12,037 nucleotides of DNA from positions 1 through 12,037 of the forward strand of contig PWVP01000001.1 in the NCBI GenBank assembly GCA_003561815.1, written 5' to 3'. Position 1 is the first letter of the stretch. Each line of letters starts with the position of its first letter. Origin of the DNA: Campylobacterota bacterium (GTDB taxonomy: Bacteria > Campylobacterota > Campylobacteria > Campylobacterales > SZUA-545). The notes beneath the pieces are model-generated. The model worked only from the letters and a program-made list of their open reading frames with translations. It had not been told where the DNA came from and ran no database searches. This document shows positions 1 to 6,365 of the stretch, one piece after another. The translations under genes were made by a program, and so were the position numbers.

Positions 1-2
1 AA

Positions 3-311
3 GATATTTCGGAGCTGAGTGCCTACCGGTTTTACACCTTCACGACCGATGAGGCGGGCACCTATACCATTACTGTTGATAACATTTCCTGGGATGCACG
101 GGTCGGACTGTTTTTGCTAGAGACGCGGGAGGTTGATGGGCGAAACCGAGAAGTGCTGATTCAGGCCGCCAACACATACGACCAAGAGGGGGCTGAGCTC
201 TCCTATGCGCTCGAAAGCCACACGCGCTACCACTTTCGGATATATAACCGAGAGTGCCACAGCGACATGAGTGCGTCTTACGATATCGAACTTAGCGCAC
301 CCACCCTCTAG
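3..311 (+). CDS. C-terminal part of a secreted protein with a PPC-like beta-sandwich domain (5' end outside window)
   Basis: An open frame enters from the left edge and ends at a TAG, giving about 102 residues with no start in the window. The visible part alternates short hydrophobic and polar strands: YRFYTFTTDEAGTYTITVD, then a segment ending VGLFLLE, then YHFRIYN and a last strand YDIELS. This layout (aromatic-rich strand, AGTYTITV, then a strand describing a state such as LFLLE) resembles bacterial pre-peptidase C-terminal (PPC) domains, which sit at the end of exported proteins. What the missing N-terminal part does cannot be seen. The stop codon lies in a CTAG tetranucleotide that also holds the stop of the convergent glucosaminidase gene. 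The PPC assignment is by pattern only; other carbohydrate-binding-like sandwiches are possible. Confidence 0.6.
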   Translation, partial: DISELSAYRFYTFTTDEAGTYTITVDNISWDARVGLFLLETREVDGRNREVLIQAANTYDQEGAELSYALESHTRYHFRIYNRECHSDMSASYDIELSAPTL

Positions 312-952
312 CGCATCATCCGGCTGGCAAGCTCCGCCACCCGGTAGCTCGGATCGTGCTGCTCTAAGAGCGCCTGCGCTTCGGGCAGCAGTCGCATCAC
401 ATGATCGGCATAGTCGGGGTTAAAGGGGCAGTAGATCGGCCCCACAAACTCAATAAAGCGGCGCGGATCGTGGGCGTACTGGCGCCACCCCTCATAGGGG
501 CTGCGATCAAGAAAGTACCAAAACCCCGCCAAAAAATCCTCGATCGAGTCAAATTTGCAGTAGTCATCCACCCCATCGCTGGCGCGGTAGCGCACACTGG
601 AGGCGAAGCCGTTCATCTCGGGGCGGTATTTTAGCCCCCCGAAGTTGTAGTGCTCGCGCGCCAGATCCGACTGTGCGCGGCCCGATTCGAGCAGCATCAT
701 CGCCAGCGTCACCGCCCGCAGATTCTCAAACTCGATCGGCTTTTGGGCATAGGTGGCGCTCAAGCGCGCGAGCAGCTCTGAGCCCTTTTGGGGCCTTACT
801 GTGGCGGGTTGTGGCGGTGAGGCGGGCGGTAAAACCGCGCTGGCATAGAGGGGGGCACCGAAGGGGCGCGGATTGGGATCCTGGAAATTTATAAAGCGAT
901 CGGCACATAAATTCACACAAACTACACAAACAACCCCTAACATCCGTACCAC
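308..952 (-). CDS. exported glucosaminidase-domain protein (Bax / peptidoglycan hydrolase-like)
   Basis: Predicted periplasmic peptidoglycan hydrolase of the glucosaminidase family (PF01832 type), about 214 residues. The N-terminus is hydrophobic (LGVVCVVCVNLCA), consistent with a signal peptide, followed by a Pro-rich linker. The catalytic domain is recognisable from LAMMLLESGRAQSDLA, with the general-acid Glu in LLESG, then HYNFGGLKY matching the family's NNxFGxK region, and a late YADHV segment common to the fold. A GTG at 958 overlaps the AGGAGG Shine-Dalgarno (958-963), so I chose the in-frame GTG at 952, five bases downstream of it. An ATG at 943 is a weaker alternative. The stop shares a CTAG with the convergent upstream gene. 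Likely role is cell-wall remodelling or separation; the exact bond cleaved is not determined by the sequence. The family call is firm, the biological role inferred. Confidence 0.82.
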   Translation of the reverse strand: MVRMLGVVCVVCVNLCADRFINFQDPNPRPFGAPLYASAVLPPASPPQPATVRPQKGSELLARLSATYAQKPIEFENLRAVTLAMMLLESGRAQSDLAREHYNFGGLKYRPEMNGFASSVRYRASDGVDDYCKFDSIEDFLAGFWYFLDRSPYEGWRQYAHDPRRFIEFVGPIYCPFNPDYADHVMRLLPEAQALLEQHDPSYRVAELASRMMR

Positions 953-974
953 ACGCACCTCCTGAAGATTTTGC

Positions 975-983
975 TTTATAGCA
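975..983 (-). promoter_or_regulatory. extended -10 promoter for the glucosaminidase gene
   Basis: On the minus strand this reads TGCTATAAA, a TGn-extended -10 box. It lies 11 bases upstream of the AGGAGG at 963-958 and agrees with the GTG952 start. No good -35 sits 17 bp upstream. A second option is TTGACA at 1019-1014 with a 17-bp spacer to a weak TAATCG. Confidence 0.5.
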
Positions 984-1013
984 CTGGGTGCGATTAAGCA
1001 AAAAGAGTGCCAA

Positions 1014-1033
1014 TGTCAAAGCCACATTTGACA
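1014..1033. promoter_or_regulatory. 20-bp dyad operator candidate in divergent intergenic region
   Basis: TGTCAAA-N6-TTTGACA is a perfect inverted repeat with 7-bp arms. The right arm contains the TTGACA -35 box of the rightward DUF4168 gene, so a dimeric regulator bound here would occlude or contact RNA polymerase. The left arm gives a TTGACA in the opposite direction. The arrangement fits a dimeric helix-turn-helix regulator; which one cannot be told. Confidence 0.5.
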
Positions 1034-1056
1034 CAAGGGCCAAAATCAGGTAGGGT
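1028..1056 (+). promoter_or_regulatory. sigma70-type promoter for the DUF4168 gene
   Basis: A consensus TTGACA (1028-1033) is followed by a 17-bp spacer and TAGGGT (1051-1056), which keeps the most conserved T1, A2 and T6 of the -10 box. Transcription would begin near 1063, upstream of the AAAGGAG at 1076-1082 used by the gene at 1090. Confidence 0.5.
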
Positions 1057-1089
1057 GTGAACATACCCAAAAGAAAAAGGAGTCTTTTA

Positions 1090-1485
1090 GTGAGACATCA
1101 AATCTGGACCAAAGCGGCCGTCGTCGCAGCACTTCTCGGACTGGGCGCAACCGCCGCCTTCGCACAGCCTCAGCAGCAGCAAATGCAGATGCAGCAGCAG
1201 GAGATCAGCACCGATTTTAGCCAGCAGGAGCTGACCGCGTTTGCCAAAGCCGCCATTGAGATCAATGAGATCAATGTCGCCTACCAGGAGGAGGCCGCTG
1301 CGCTTCAAGAGAGCGATCCGCAAAAAGTTCAGGAGCTTGGCGAGCAGGCCAACGCCCAGATGCATGAAGCGATTGTCGATCAGGGTCTGGATGTGCAGCA
1401 GTACCAGCAGATCGCGATGGCCGCTCAGGCGGATGAGCAGTTTCGCCAGAAGCTGATGAGCGTTATGCAAGAGATTACCCAGTAA
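1090..1485 (+). CDS. small exported DUF4168-type helical protein
   Basis: Predicted periplasmic protein of about 131 residues. It begins with a clear signal peptide (positively charged start, core VVAALLGLGATAAFA, cleavage expected before QPQ), followed by a Gln/Met-rich linker around residues 26-38. The rest is helical and fits the DUF4168 pattern: FSQQELTAFAKA at about 43-54, a charged middle, then LDVQQYQQIAMAAQAD at about 100-115 and a final amphipathic helix. The start is GTG 1090, seven bases after AAAGGAG; an in-frame GTG at 1057 lies upstream of that Shine-Dalgarno and probably before the transcript start. Function of the family is unknown; members are small exported proteins, possibly helical stress or adhesion proteins. 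The promoter carries a perfect dyad, so the gene is probably regulated. Confidence 0.72.
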   Translation: MRHQIWTKAAVVAALLGLGATAAFAQPQQQQMQMQQQEISTDFSQQELTAFAKAAIEINEINVAYQEEAAALQESDPQKVQELGEQANAQMHEAIVDQGLDVQQYQQIAMAAQADEQFRQKLMSVMQEITQ

Positions 1486-1504
1486 CGCCTCCCCTATAAC
1501 ACGC

Positions 1505-1524
1505 GCTCGCACTCCTGTGCGGGC
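1505..1524 (+). terminator. GC-rich hairpin 20 bases after the DUF4168 gene, no U-tract
   Basis: GCTCGCAC and GTGCGGGC pair over 8 bp (one G-U) around a TCCT loop. No run of T follows, so it is at best an imperfect terminator or a transcript-stabilising stem. Confidence 0.35.
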
Positions 1525-1602
1525 CGTGTCGATTCATACCCCAGCATTCTAACCACCAACTGACATTCTAAAAAATGTTTCGACATCGCCATGTCGATTC
1601 AT
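1523..1602 (+). repeat. pair of 15-bp direct repeats, 65 bp apart
   Basis: GCC[GA]TGTCGATTCAT occurs at 1523-1537 and 1588-1602 with one mismatch. CATTCTAA also occurs twice (1545-1552 and 1564-1571). The second long copy overlaps the right arm of a palindrome (1580-1597). The segment lies upstream of the 1662 promoter, so it may be a regulatory region or a decayed dispersed repeat. Confidence 0.5.
1580..1597. repeat. palindrome TCGACAT-CGCC-ATGTCGA, copy 1 of a possible repeat family
   Basis: Seven-base perfect arms around CGCC, just upstream of the -35 of the next gene. A related palindrome is at 9160-9178. The two share TCGCCATG[TC]CGA on the right and TCG[AG]CA on the left, with a paired A-T to G-C change between copies. 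Confidence 0.45.
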
Positions 1603-1603
1603 T

Positions 1604-1632
1604 TTGCGCTTTTAATCAAAAGCTGCTAAGAT
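1604..1632 (+). promoter_or_regulatory. putative promoter for the TIGR01777/LytTR operon
   Basis: TTGCGC (1604-1609), a 17-bp spacer and TAAGAT (1627-1632) form a plausible sigma70-type promoter about 30 bases upstream of the ATG at 1662. The gene's ribosome site is AAAGGGGG at about 1650-1657. ACAT/ATGT half-sites cluster just upstream (1562-1596). Confidence 0.4.
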
Positions 1633-1661
1633 ACCCATGCTCTTGAACGAAAGGGGGCAAA

Positions 1662-2528
1662 ATGCGTGTTGTGATGACCGGTGCGAGCGGCTTTGTCGGT
1701 ACTGCCTTGCGCGAGGCCCTTGTGGCCAAAGGGCATGAAGTGCTCACGCTCAATCGCGCAGACTACCAGCGATCGCCCCAGGAACTGGCCGAGAAGATCG
1801 AAGGGTGCGATCTGGCGATCAACCTCGCGGGTGCCACGATCGCCACACGCTGGAGCAGCGCCTATAAAAAGGTGCTCTACTCCAGCCGGGTCGAGACCAC
1901 CCGCGCGCTGATTGAGGCGTTTAAAGCGTGCCAGAAAGCGCCATCGATGCTCATCTCCACCTCCGCGGTGGGGCGGCTAGATAGCAGCGATCGCCACGAT
2001 GAGAGTGCGCGTGCCTACGCCACTGACTTTCTGGGCGAGCTGACAGCCGACTGGGAGGCCGAGGCGCTAAAAGCCGAGGCGCTGGGTACGAAGGTGCTGA
2101 TCTTTCGCTTCGGCGTTGTGGTGGGCCCCGGCGGGATGCTTGAGAAGATGCTGCCGCCGTTTAAACTCGGCCTGGGGGGCAAGCTCGGCAGTGGCGAACA
2201 GATGGTCAGCTGGATTCACCGTGACGATCTGATTCGCGCCTACCTCTATGCGATCGATAAACCGCTTGAGGCGGGGGTCTACCACCTCTGTGCGCCCCAC
2301 CCGGTGAGCAATGCCGAGCTGACCCGCGCTCTAGCAGCGGCGCTTAAGCGGCCCGCCTTTATGACCGTGCCGGCTTTTATGATAAAGCTGCTTTTCGGAG
2401 AGGGGTCACAGGTGATGCTTAGCGGCCAGCAGGTCATCTCCACGCGCCTCAAAGATGCAGGGTTTGTGTTTGACCATCCGACGATTCAAGAGGCGATCGA
2501 AGCCACATTAAATAAAAACAAGGAGTGA
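1662..2528 (+). CDS. TIGR01777-family NAD(P)-dependent epimerase-like SDR protein (YfcH-like)
   Basis: Cytoplasmic Rossmann-fold protein of 288 residues, normal for the family. The nucleotide-binding loop is TGASGFVG (residues 6-13). Family hallmarks follow: NLAGATI (54-60), RW at 63-64, SSRVETT (74-80), SAVG (101-104) and SWIHRDDL (183-190). The C-terminal part (GEGSQVML, QQVISTRLKDAGFVFDHP) matches the DUF1731 tail of this family. One variation: where many relatives have GYYG after the SA motif, this protein reads GRLDSS. The family is often annotated as epimerase or 'cell division inhibitor', but the substrate is unknown. The start ATG follows AAAGGGGG. It is the first gene of an operon with the LytTR regulator, whose ATG starts four bases after this stop. 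Confidence 0.9.
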   Translation: MRVVMTGASGFVGTALREALVAKGHEVLTLNRADYQRSPQELAEKIEGCDLAINLAGATIATRWSSAYKKVLYSSRVETTRALIEAFKACQKAPSMLISTSAVGRLDSSDRHDESARAYATDFLGELTADWEAEALKAEALGTKVLIFRFGVVVGPGGMLEKMLPPFKLGLGGKLGSGEQMVSWIHRDDLIRAYLYAIDKPLEAGVYHLCAPHPVSNAELTRALAAALKRPAFMTVPAFMIKLLFGEGSQVMLSGQQVISTRLKDAGFVFDHPTIQEAIEATLNKNKE

Positions 2529-2532
2529 TTCC

Positions 2533-3255
2533 ATGCTACGCGTACTGATTGTTGATGATGAGGAGCTGGGCGCAGAGCGTCTGGCCGAGCTACTAAAAGA
2601 GTCTGGAAGCGCACGCCGCATTACCGTGGCGGGAAACTACCAGGAGGCGCTCAAAGCGGTTAAAGAGGAGCACTTCGATGTCGCATTTCTCGATATCGAG
2701 ATGCCCGGCATGAACGGCCTGGAGCTCTCCACCCGCCTGATGAGCAAAAACCCCAAGCTCTTCGTGGTCTTTCAGACCGCACACGAGGAGTATGCAAAAG
2801 AGGCGTTTGATGCGGGCGGCGTGGGCTACCTGCTCAAGCCGGTTAGCGCGCAGGATGTGGATAAGGTGCTCACCCGCGTTAGCGCCTACCGCAAAAACAC
2901 CCCTGAAGAGGTGCGCCTGATGGGTAAACACGAAGGGCGCTACCTGCTGCTGCGCCCTGATGATCTCTTCTATGTCAAAGCAGAGCTGACCGAGGCGATT
3001 TTGCGCTCTAAAGATGCCAATTCACGCATCCGCCGCAAAATCTACGAGCTCGAAGAGCTGCTTGCACCGCACGGCTTTTTCCGGGTGCACCGCTCCTATC
3101 TGGTCAACCTCAACAAGGTGCGGGATATGAAGGTGGTTGAGCAGAGCAAGTTTCAGATCCACTTCAACGACATCGATGATGTGATCACCTCCAGCAAAGA
3201 TGGCGCGAAGATGCTGCGCGAACACCTCGAGACCAAAGCGAGCAAGCACGCTTAA
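2533..3255 (+). CDS. LytTR-family response regulator (REC + LytTR), orphan
   Basis: A 240-residue AlgR/LytR-type response regulator. The receiver domain (1-118) has the acidic pocket D8-D9, phospho-acceptor D54 in FLDIEMPG, T82 and K102 in LLKPV, all canonical. A LytTR DNA-binding domain follows at about 130-235 (KHEGRYLLL, RVHRSYLVNLNKV). It should bind DNA as a phosphorylation-controlled transcription factor. AAGGAG lies eight bases before the ATG, overlapping the end of the preceding gene, so the two are co-transcribed and probably translationally coupled. No histidine kinase is encoded next to it; the partner must be elsewhere, or the protein works without one. A strong hairpin closes the operon. 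Target genes cannot be read from the window. Confidence 0.93.
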   Translation: MLRVLIVDDEELGAERLAELLKESGSARRITVAGNYQEALKAVKEEHFDVAFLDIEMPGMNGLELSTRLMSKNPKLFVVFQTAHEEYAKEAFDAGGVGYLLKPVSAQDVDKVLTRVSAYRKNTPEEVRLMGKHEGRYLLLRPDDLFYVKAELTEAILRSKDANSRIRRKIYELEELLAPHGFFRVHRSYLVNLNKVRDMKVVEQSKFQIHFNDIDDVITSSKDGAKMLREHLETKASKHA

Positions 3256-3265
3256 AGGCTTAATC

Positions 3266-3294
3266 TCAACCGGGAGAAGACGGCTCCCGGTTGA
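3266..3294. terminator. hairpin terminator between convergent genes
   Basis: TCAACCGGGAG and CTCCCGGTTGA form an 11-bp perfect stem with a 7-base loop. It sits 10 bases after the LytTR stop codon and includes the stop codon of the opposite gene (3266-3268), so it probably serves both directions. U-tracts are weak on both sides. Confidence 0.7.
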
Positions 3295-3625
3295 AAAGCA
3301 TGCGAAGGGGCGAGAGCAGAAGCGGCGGAATCGCCACCTGTAGCTCGCCTCGGAGCTGATCACACAGAAGCTTCTGAAGCCAGGGCTGGCTGGCCCGAAT
3401 GCTATCGGCACAGAGTAGCGGCTGAGCGCGGCTCTCATCCACCCGGCAGCCTATCAACTCTACCCACACCATCCCCTTACGCCCCACCGGCACCAGCTTA
3501 ATACAGACCGATCGGCGATCGGCATCAAACTCCAGGGCACTCAGGCGACCATAGGACGCCAGCCGCGCGGCCAGGAGGCGTTCGAGTAGTTTGAGAACCG
3601 ATGCGGTGCTTAGCTCTATTGTCAT
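3266..3625 (-). CDS. conserved-looking hypothetical protein, 119 aa
   Basis: I do not recognise this protein. It has no signal peptide or membrane segment. It reads as mixed alpha/beta: an N-terminal amphipathic helix (ASVLKLLERLLAARL), two likely strands (VCIKLVPVG and MVWVELIGCRVDE), then a helix with SQPWLQKLLCDQL and a Leu-rich end. Coding status is supported by its tight fit between two genes, the hairpin at its stop, and a TACAAT -10 box exactly six bases before its ATG. There is no Shine-Dalgarno, so translation is probably leaderless. It is divergent from thiL and their -10 hexamers overlap, so the two promoters should compete. Function unknown. Confidence 0.65.
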   Translation of the reverse strand: MTIELSTASVLKLLERLLAARLASYGRLSALEFDADRRSVCIKLVPVGRKGMVWVELIGCRVDESRAQPLLCADSIRASQPWLQKLLCDQLRGELQVAIPPLLLSPLRMLFNREPSSPG

Positions 3626-3631
3626 GGCGCC

Positions 3632-3641
3632 ATTGTATAAT
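3632..3641. promoter_or_regulatory. overlapping divergent -10 boxes for thiL and the 119-aa gene
   Basis: ATTGTATAAT holds TATAAT on the plus strand (3636-3641) and TACAAT on the minus strand (3637-3632). Each hexamer is six or seven bases from its own ATG (3649 plus, 3625 minus), which puts the predicted transcript start at the start codon. Neither gene has a Shine-Dalgarno. No convincing -35 at proper spacing: TTGTCA at 3619 is only 11 bp away. Confidence 0.6.
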
Positions 3642-3648
3642 AGTCCCC

Positions 3649-4590
3649 ATGAATGAGTTTGAACGAATCGAACACTGGACCAAGAGCCTGAATCAAAAAG
3701 ATGAGAGCATCAAAGTACCCATCGGGGATGACTGCGCACTGGTGGAGAGTGGCGGCCTCAAGCTGCTTTTGAGCAACGATGAGCAGATCGAGGGGCACCA
3801 CTTCAAACGCCACTTCCCCCCTAAAGGGGTCGGTTTTAAGCTGATCGCCTCCAATGTCAGCGATATCTACGCCTGTGGCGGCACCCCGCTGTGGGTCAAT
3901 CTCGCCATCGCCCTGCCCCCTAAGCTGCCCGAAGGGTGGATGCTCAGCTTCTACGAAGGGGTTTCCAGTGCCTGCGAGCGTTTCAAGCTCAGCATCACCG
4001 GGGGCAACACCGCCGCAAGCGACACGCTCAGCCTGGGCGCTTTTATCGTCGGGCGGTGCGATCGCTTTATCGCGCGCCGTGGTGCCAAGCCCGATGAGCG
4101 GCTGATGCTGACCGGACCGCTCGGCGAGAGCCGTGCCGGGCTGGAGCACCTGCTTGCTGAGCGCGCCATCCAGAGCGAGACGGACAACGCCGTGGTCAAA
4201 AGCCACCTCTACCCCGATCTGCCCAGCAAGCTGGTCGCTTTCATCGCCGAGCACGCCACCTCCGCTATCGATATCAGCGACGGTTTAGCGGGGGATTTGG
4301 GGCACCTGATGGCCCAAAGCGGTGTCGGGTTTTTAATCGAAGAGCCCGAGGCGCTCTATAGCCCGCATCTGCTGGAGTACTGCCGGCAGGATGGCAAGCG
4401 GGCTTTGAAATACGCGCTCTTTGGGGGGGAGGATTATCAGATCGCCTTCACGCTGCCCGAGTCACAGGTCAAAAAGGCGCAGAGTCTGGGGGCCAGCCTG
4501 ATCGGGCGCGCCACCGATACCCAAAAGCTTCAGATCCACGGGCCTAAAGAGGCGCTTGAGCTGCCCGCCAAGGGGTTTGTTCACTTCTAA
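3649..4590 (+). CDS. thiL: thiamine-monophosphate kinase ThiL
   Basis: ATP-dependent phosphorylation of thiamine phosphate to thiamine pyrophosphate, the last step of cofactor synthesis, in the cytoplasm. The 313 residues match the PurM/ThiL fold: GDD at 26-28 (metal/nucleotide binding), SNDEQIEGHHF at 42-52 in place of the usual TDTLVEGVHF, NVSDIYACGG at 69-78, GGNT at 118-121 (many relatives have GGDT), the signature IDISDGL at 207-213 and GGEDY at 259-263. I chose ATG 3649: it gives the family's short N-terminus, and an upstream in-frame ATG at 3601 would add 16 unrelated residues and run through the -10 box. TATAAT ends seven bases before this ATG and no Shine-Dalgarno exists, so the message appears leaderless; there is no room for a TPP riboswitch. 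Confidence 0.93.
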   Translation: MNEFERIEHWTKSLNQKDESIKVPIGDDCALVESGGLKLLLSNDEQIEGHHFKRHFPPKGVGFKLIASNVSDIYACGGTPLWVNLAIALPPKLPEGWMLSFYEGVSSACERFKLSITGGNTAASDTLSLGAFIVGRCDRFIARRGAKPDERLMLTGPLGESRAGLEHLLAERAIQSETDNAVVKSHLYPDLPSKLVAFIAEHATSAIDISDGLAGDLGHLMAQSGVGFLIEEPEALYSPHLLEYCRQDGKRALKYALFGGEDYQIAFTLPESQVKKAQSLGASLIGRATDTQKLQIHGPKEALELPAKGFVHF

Positions 4591-4611
4591 AGCGCGGCAA
4601 CCTTCAAATGG

Positions 4612-4643
4612 AACTCTTTTTGCTCGGATGGGCAAAAGGAGTT
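4612..4643 (+). promoter_or_regulatory. hairpin sequestering the Shine-Dalgarno of the 173-aa gene
   Basis: AACTCTTTTTGC (4612-4623) pairs with GCAAAAGGAGTT (4632-4643) over 12 bp with one G-U, leaving an 8-base loop. The AAAGGAG Shine-Dalgarno (4635-4641) lies wholly in the 3' arm, pairing with a U-rich strand as in simple RNA thermometers. It could also stabilise the thiL 3' end. Confidence 0.5.
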
Positions 4644-4647
4644 TGCC

Positions 4648-5169
4648 ATGGTTGTCTCATCCGGAGTTGCCGCCGGTGGCTACGATCACGCCTTCGCCCA
4701 GAGCCGTACCGCAATGGCGCCCTCACCGCAGACAAGCCCCTCTGTCGATGCACCCGCTGCGGCACAGAGTAGCGTGCCTGCTGCTTTTCACAACCCCTAC
4801 CCCCATGTACCCGATCGGGTCTATTTCGCCTTCGAACAAGCCGCACAAGGGGGCGATGCCTGGGTGGCCGATGCGATGAGAAACCGCCTCTTTGAGCAGA
4901 GCATGCGCGAAAGCGCGCTTGAGGGCGACTGGATCGAGCGGGCCCGCCTGCTGCGCGAGAGTGCGCTTCAGGCCAAAAACCGCGAAAACATCCAGGAGGC
5001 GATCCGCGTACAGAATCTCCAGCTGGCCGGACGGGGTCAGCCCGCGATGCAGCCTGCCGAGGAGCGCGCGCTGGCGATGCGTCTGGAGTCGATGGGGCGA
5101 TCGCAAGCGGCGTTTGTTGACCGCTTCGAAGCGGCTTTGCAGACAGAATCTCTCGAAGCGGTCGCCTAG
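4648..5169 (+). CDS. hypothetical protein, 173 aa, disordered N-terminus and helical C-terminus
   Basis: I do not recognise this family. The first 55 or so residues are rich in Ala, Ser, Pro and Gln and look disordered (no convincing signal peptide). From about residue 56 the protein is predicted helical: VPDRVYFAFEQAAQGGD, then ESALEGDWIERARLLRESALQAKNR split by charged turns, then EERALAMRLESMG and a last helix AAFVDRFEAAL. The ATG follows AAAGGAG by six bases, and that ribosome site is inside a 12-bp hairpin. It lies 57 bases after thiL and five before the MFS gene, so it may be co-transcribed with both. It could be a small cytoplasmic adaptor or regulator; no function is claimed. Confidence 0.6.
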   Translation: MVVSSGVAAGGYDHAFAQSRTAMAPSPQTSPSVDAPAAAQSSVPAAFHNPYPHVPDRVYFAFEQAAQGGDAWVADAMRNRLFEQSMRESALEGDWIERARLLRESALQAKNRENIQEAIRVQNLQLAGRGQPAMQPAEERALAMRLESMGRSQAAFVDRFEAALQTESLEAVA

Positions 5170-5174
5170 AGCAC

Positions 5175-6365
5175 TTGACTTTCCGACTCCTGCTGCGCGA
5201 GCACCCCCTCTTTTTTCGCTTCTGGCTGATCTTTCTCTGTATCGACTTCGGTGCCTGGTTTAGCGTGGTGGCGATCTACACCCTCCTGACCGAGTTTCAC
5301 GCCAGCGCACTCATCATCGCACTGGTGGCCGCCCTGCACTGGCTTCCGGGGGCACTGCAAGCGCCCATCACCGGCATCGTGATCGATCGGGTCAATGCGA
5401 AAACGCTGATGGTGGTGCTGATTGCGATCGAGCTGATCACCACGCTGGGTTTTTTAGCGGTGCGCGATAGTTCGCTCATCTGGCTGCTGATGGTGCTGGT
5501 CTTCGTGCGAATGGGGGCGGCGAGCTTCTTTTTTACCACCTTTCAGGCGCTTTTGCCCCAGATCGTCGGGCGCGGCGAGGCGCTTAGAAGGGCCAATGAG
5601 CTCACCTCCCTCACCTGGTCGCTCACCTTTATCCTCGGCATGGCGCTCGGTGGTCTCGCGGTGGCGGCGTGGGGGACCGATATCGCCTTTTTGCTTGATG
5701 CGGTGGTGATCGCTGTGGGTCTGGGGATTCTCTGGGTGCTGGATCTGCCTAAAAAGAGCATGCTCGCTGTCTCATCGGCCTGGGTGCTGCTCAAAGAGGG
5801 GCTCGCCTACTTGCGCCAAAACCGCCCCATCGTAGGCTATATCCTGCTCCACTCGCTGGTGGGGCTGACCAGTTTCGATGCGCTGGTCACACTGCTGGCC
5901 CAGCACCACTACTCGCCGATGATCGCTATCCCGATCGCGATCGGAATGATCAACGCCATGCGCGCTCTGGGGCTCTTTATCGGCCCCTTTATCTTCCGCC
6001 GTTTTCAGGATGAGCGGCGGCTGATTTTGTGGCTGCTTATCGGCCAGGGCGCGGCGATCTTTCTCTGGGCGGGGCTGCAGTTTGACTTCACCCTCTCGAT
6101 GATCGGGCTCTTTTTTACGGGGCTGTTTACCACCACCCTCTGGTCGGCCACCTACAGCCTGATTCTGCGCCACAGCGATGAGGCGATGACCGGCCGCGTG
6201 GTCGCCTATAACGACATGGTGTTTTTAAGTATGAACGCCTTTACGGCGCTCTTTATCGGGGTGCTAGCGGGAATGGGGGTAGCGCTGGCGGTTATCACAG
6301 CGCTGATTGGGAGTTTTTTCTGGATAGCGGCGGCCCTCTATGGGGCCATTCGCCGCCGATCCTAG
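5175..6365 (+). CDS. major facilitator superfamily transporter
   Basis: Inner-membrane transporter of 396 residues with about 12 hydrophobic segments, the first at 15-38 and the last near 376-393. The loop after TM2 reads GIVIDRVNAKTL, a form of the MFS motif A (GxLaDRxGRR). The TM4-TM5 region ANELTSLTWSL then GMALGGLAVAAWG is typical of the MFS_3-like branch, which includes putative effector and drug exporters. The substrate cannot be predicted. The start is TTG 5175, because the frame is open back to a stop at 5118 with no ATG or GTG and TM1 begins soon after. The Shine-Dalgarno is poor, so initiation probably depends on coupling to the gene ending five bases upstream. Its TAG shares a CTAG with the stop of the convergent Spy-like gene. 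Confidence 0.85.
   Translation: MTFRLLLREHPLFFRFWLIFLCIDFGAWFSVVAIYTLLTEFHASALIIALVAALHWLPGALQAPITGIVIDRVNAKTLMVVLIAIELITTLGFLAVRDSSLIWLLMVLVFVRMGAASFFFTTFQALLPQIVGRGEALRRANELTSLTWSLTFILGMALGGLAVAAWGTDIAFLLDAVVIAVGLGILWVLDLPKKSMLAVSSAWVLLKEGLAYLRQNRPIVGYILLHSLVGLTSFDALVTLLAQHHYSPMIAIPIAIGMINAMRALGLFIGPFIFRRFQDERRLILWLLIGQGAAIFLWAGLQFDFTLSMIGLFFTGLFTTTLWSATYSLILRHSDEAMTGRVVAYNDMVFLSMNAFTALFIGVLAGMGVALAVITALIGSFFWIAAALYGAIRRRS

Noticed and set aside
3601..3648. Upstream in-frame ATG for thiL at 3601
   Set aside because: The extra 16 residues do not fit ThiL and the segment contains the TATAAT promoter and the start of the divergent gene.
3590..3648. TPP riboswitch before thiL
   Set aside because: The predicted transcript begins at the start codon and the upstream bases code for the divergent gene; no THI-box elements seen.
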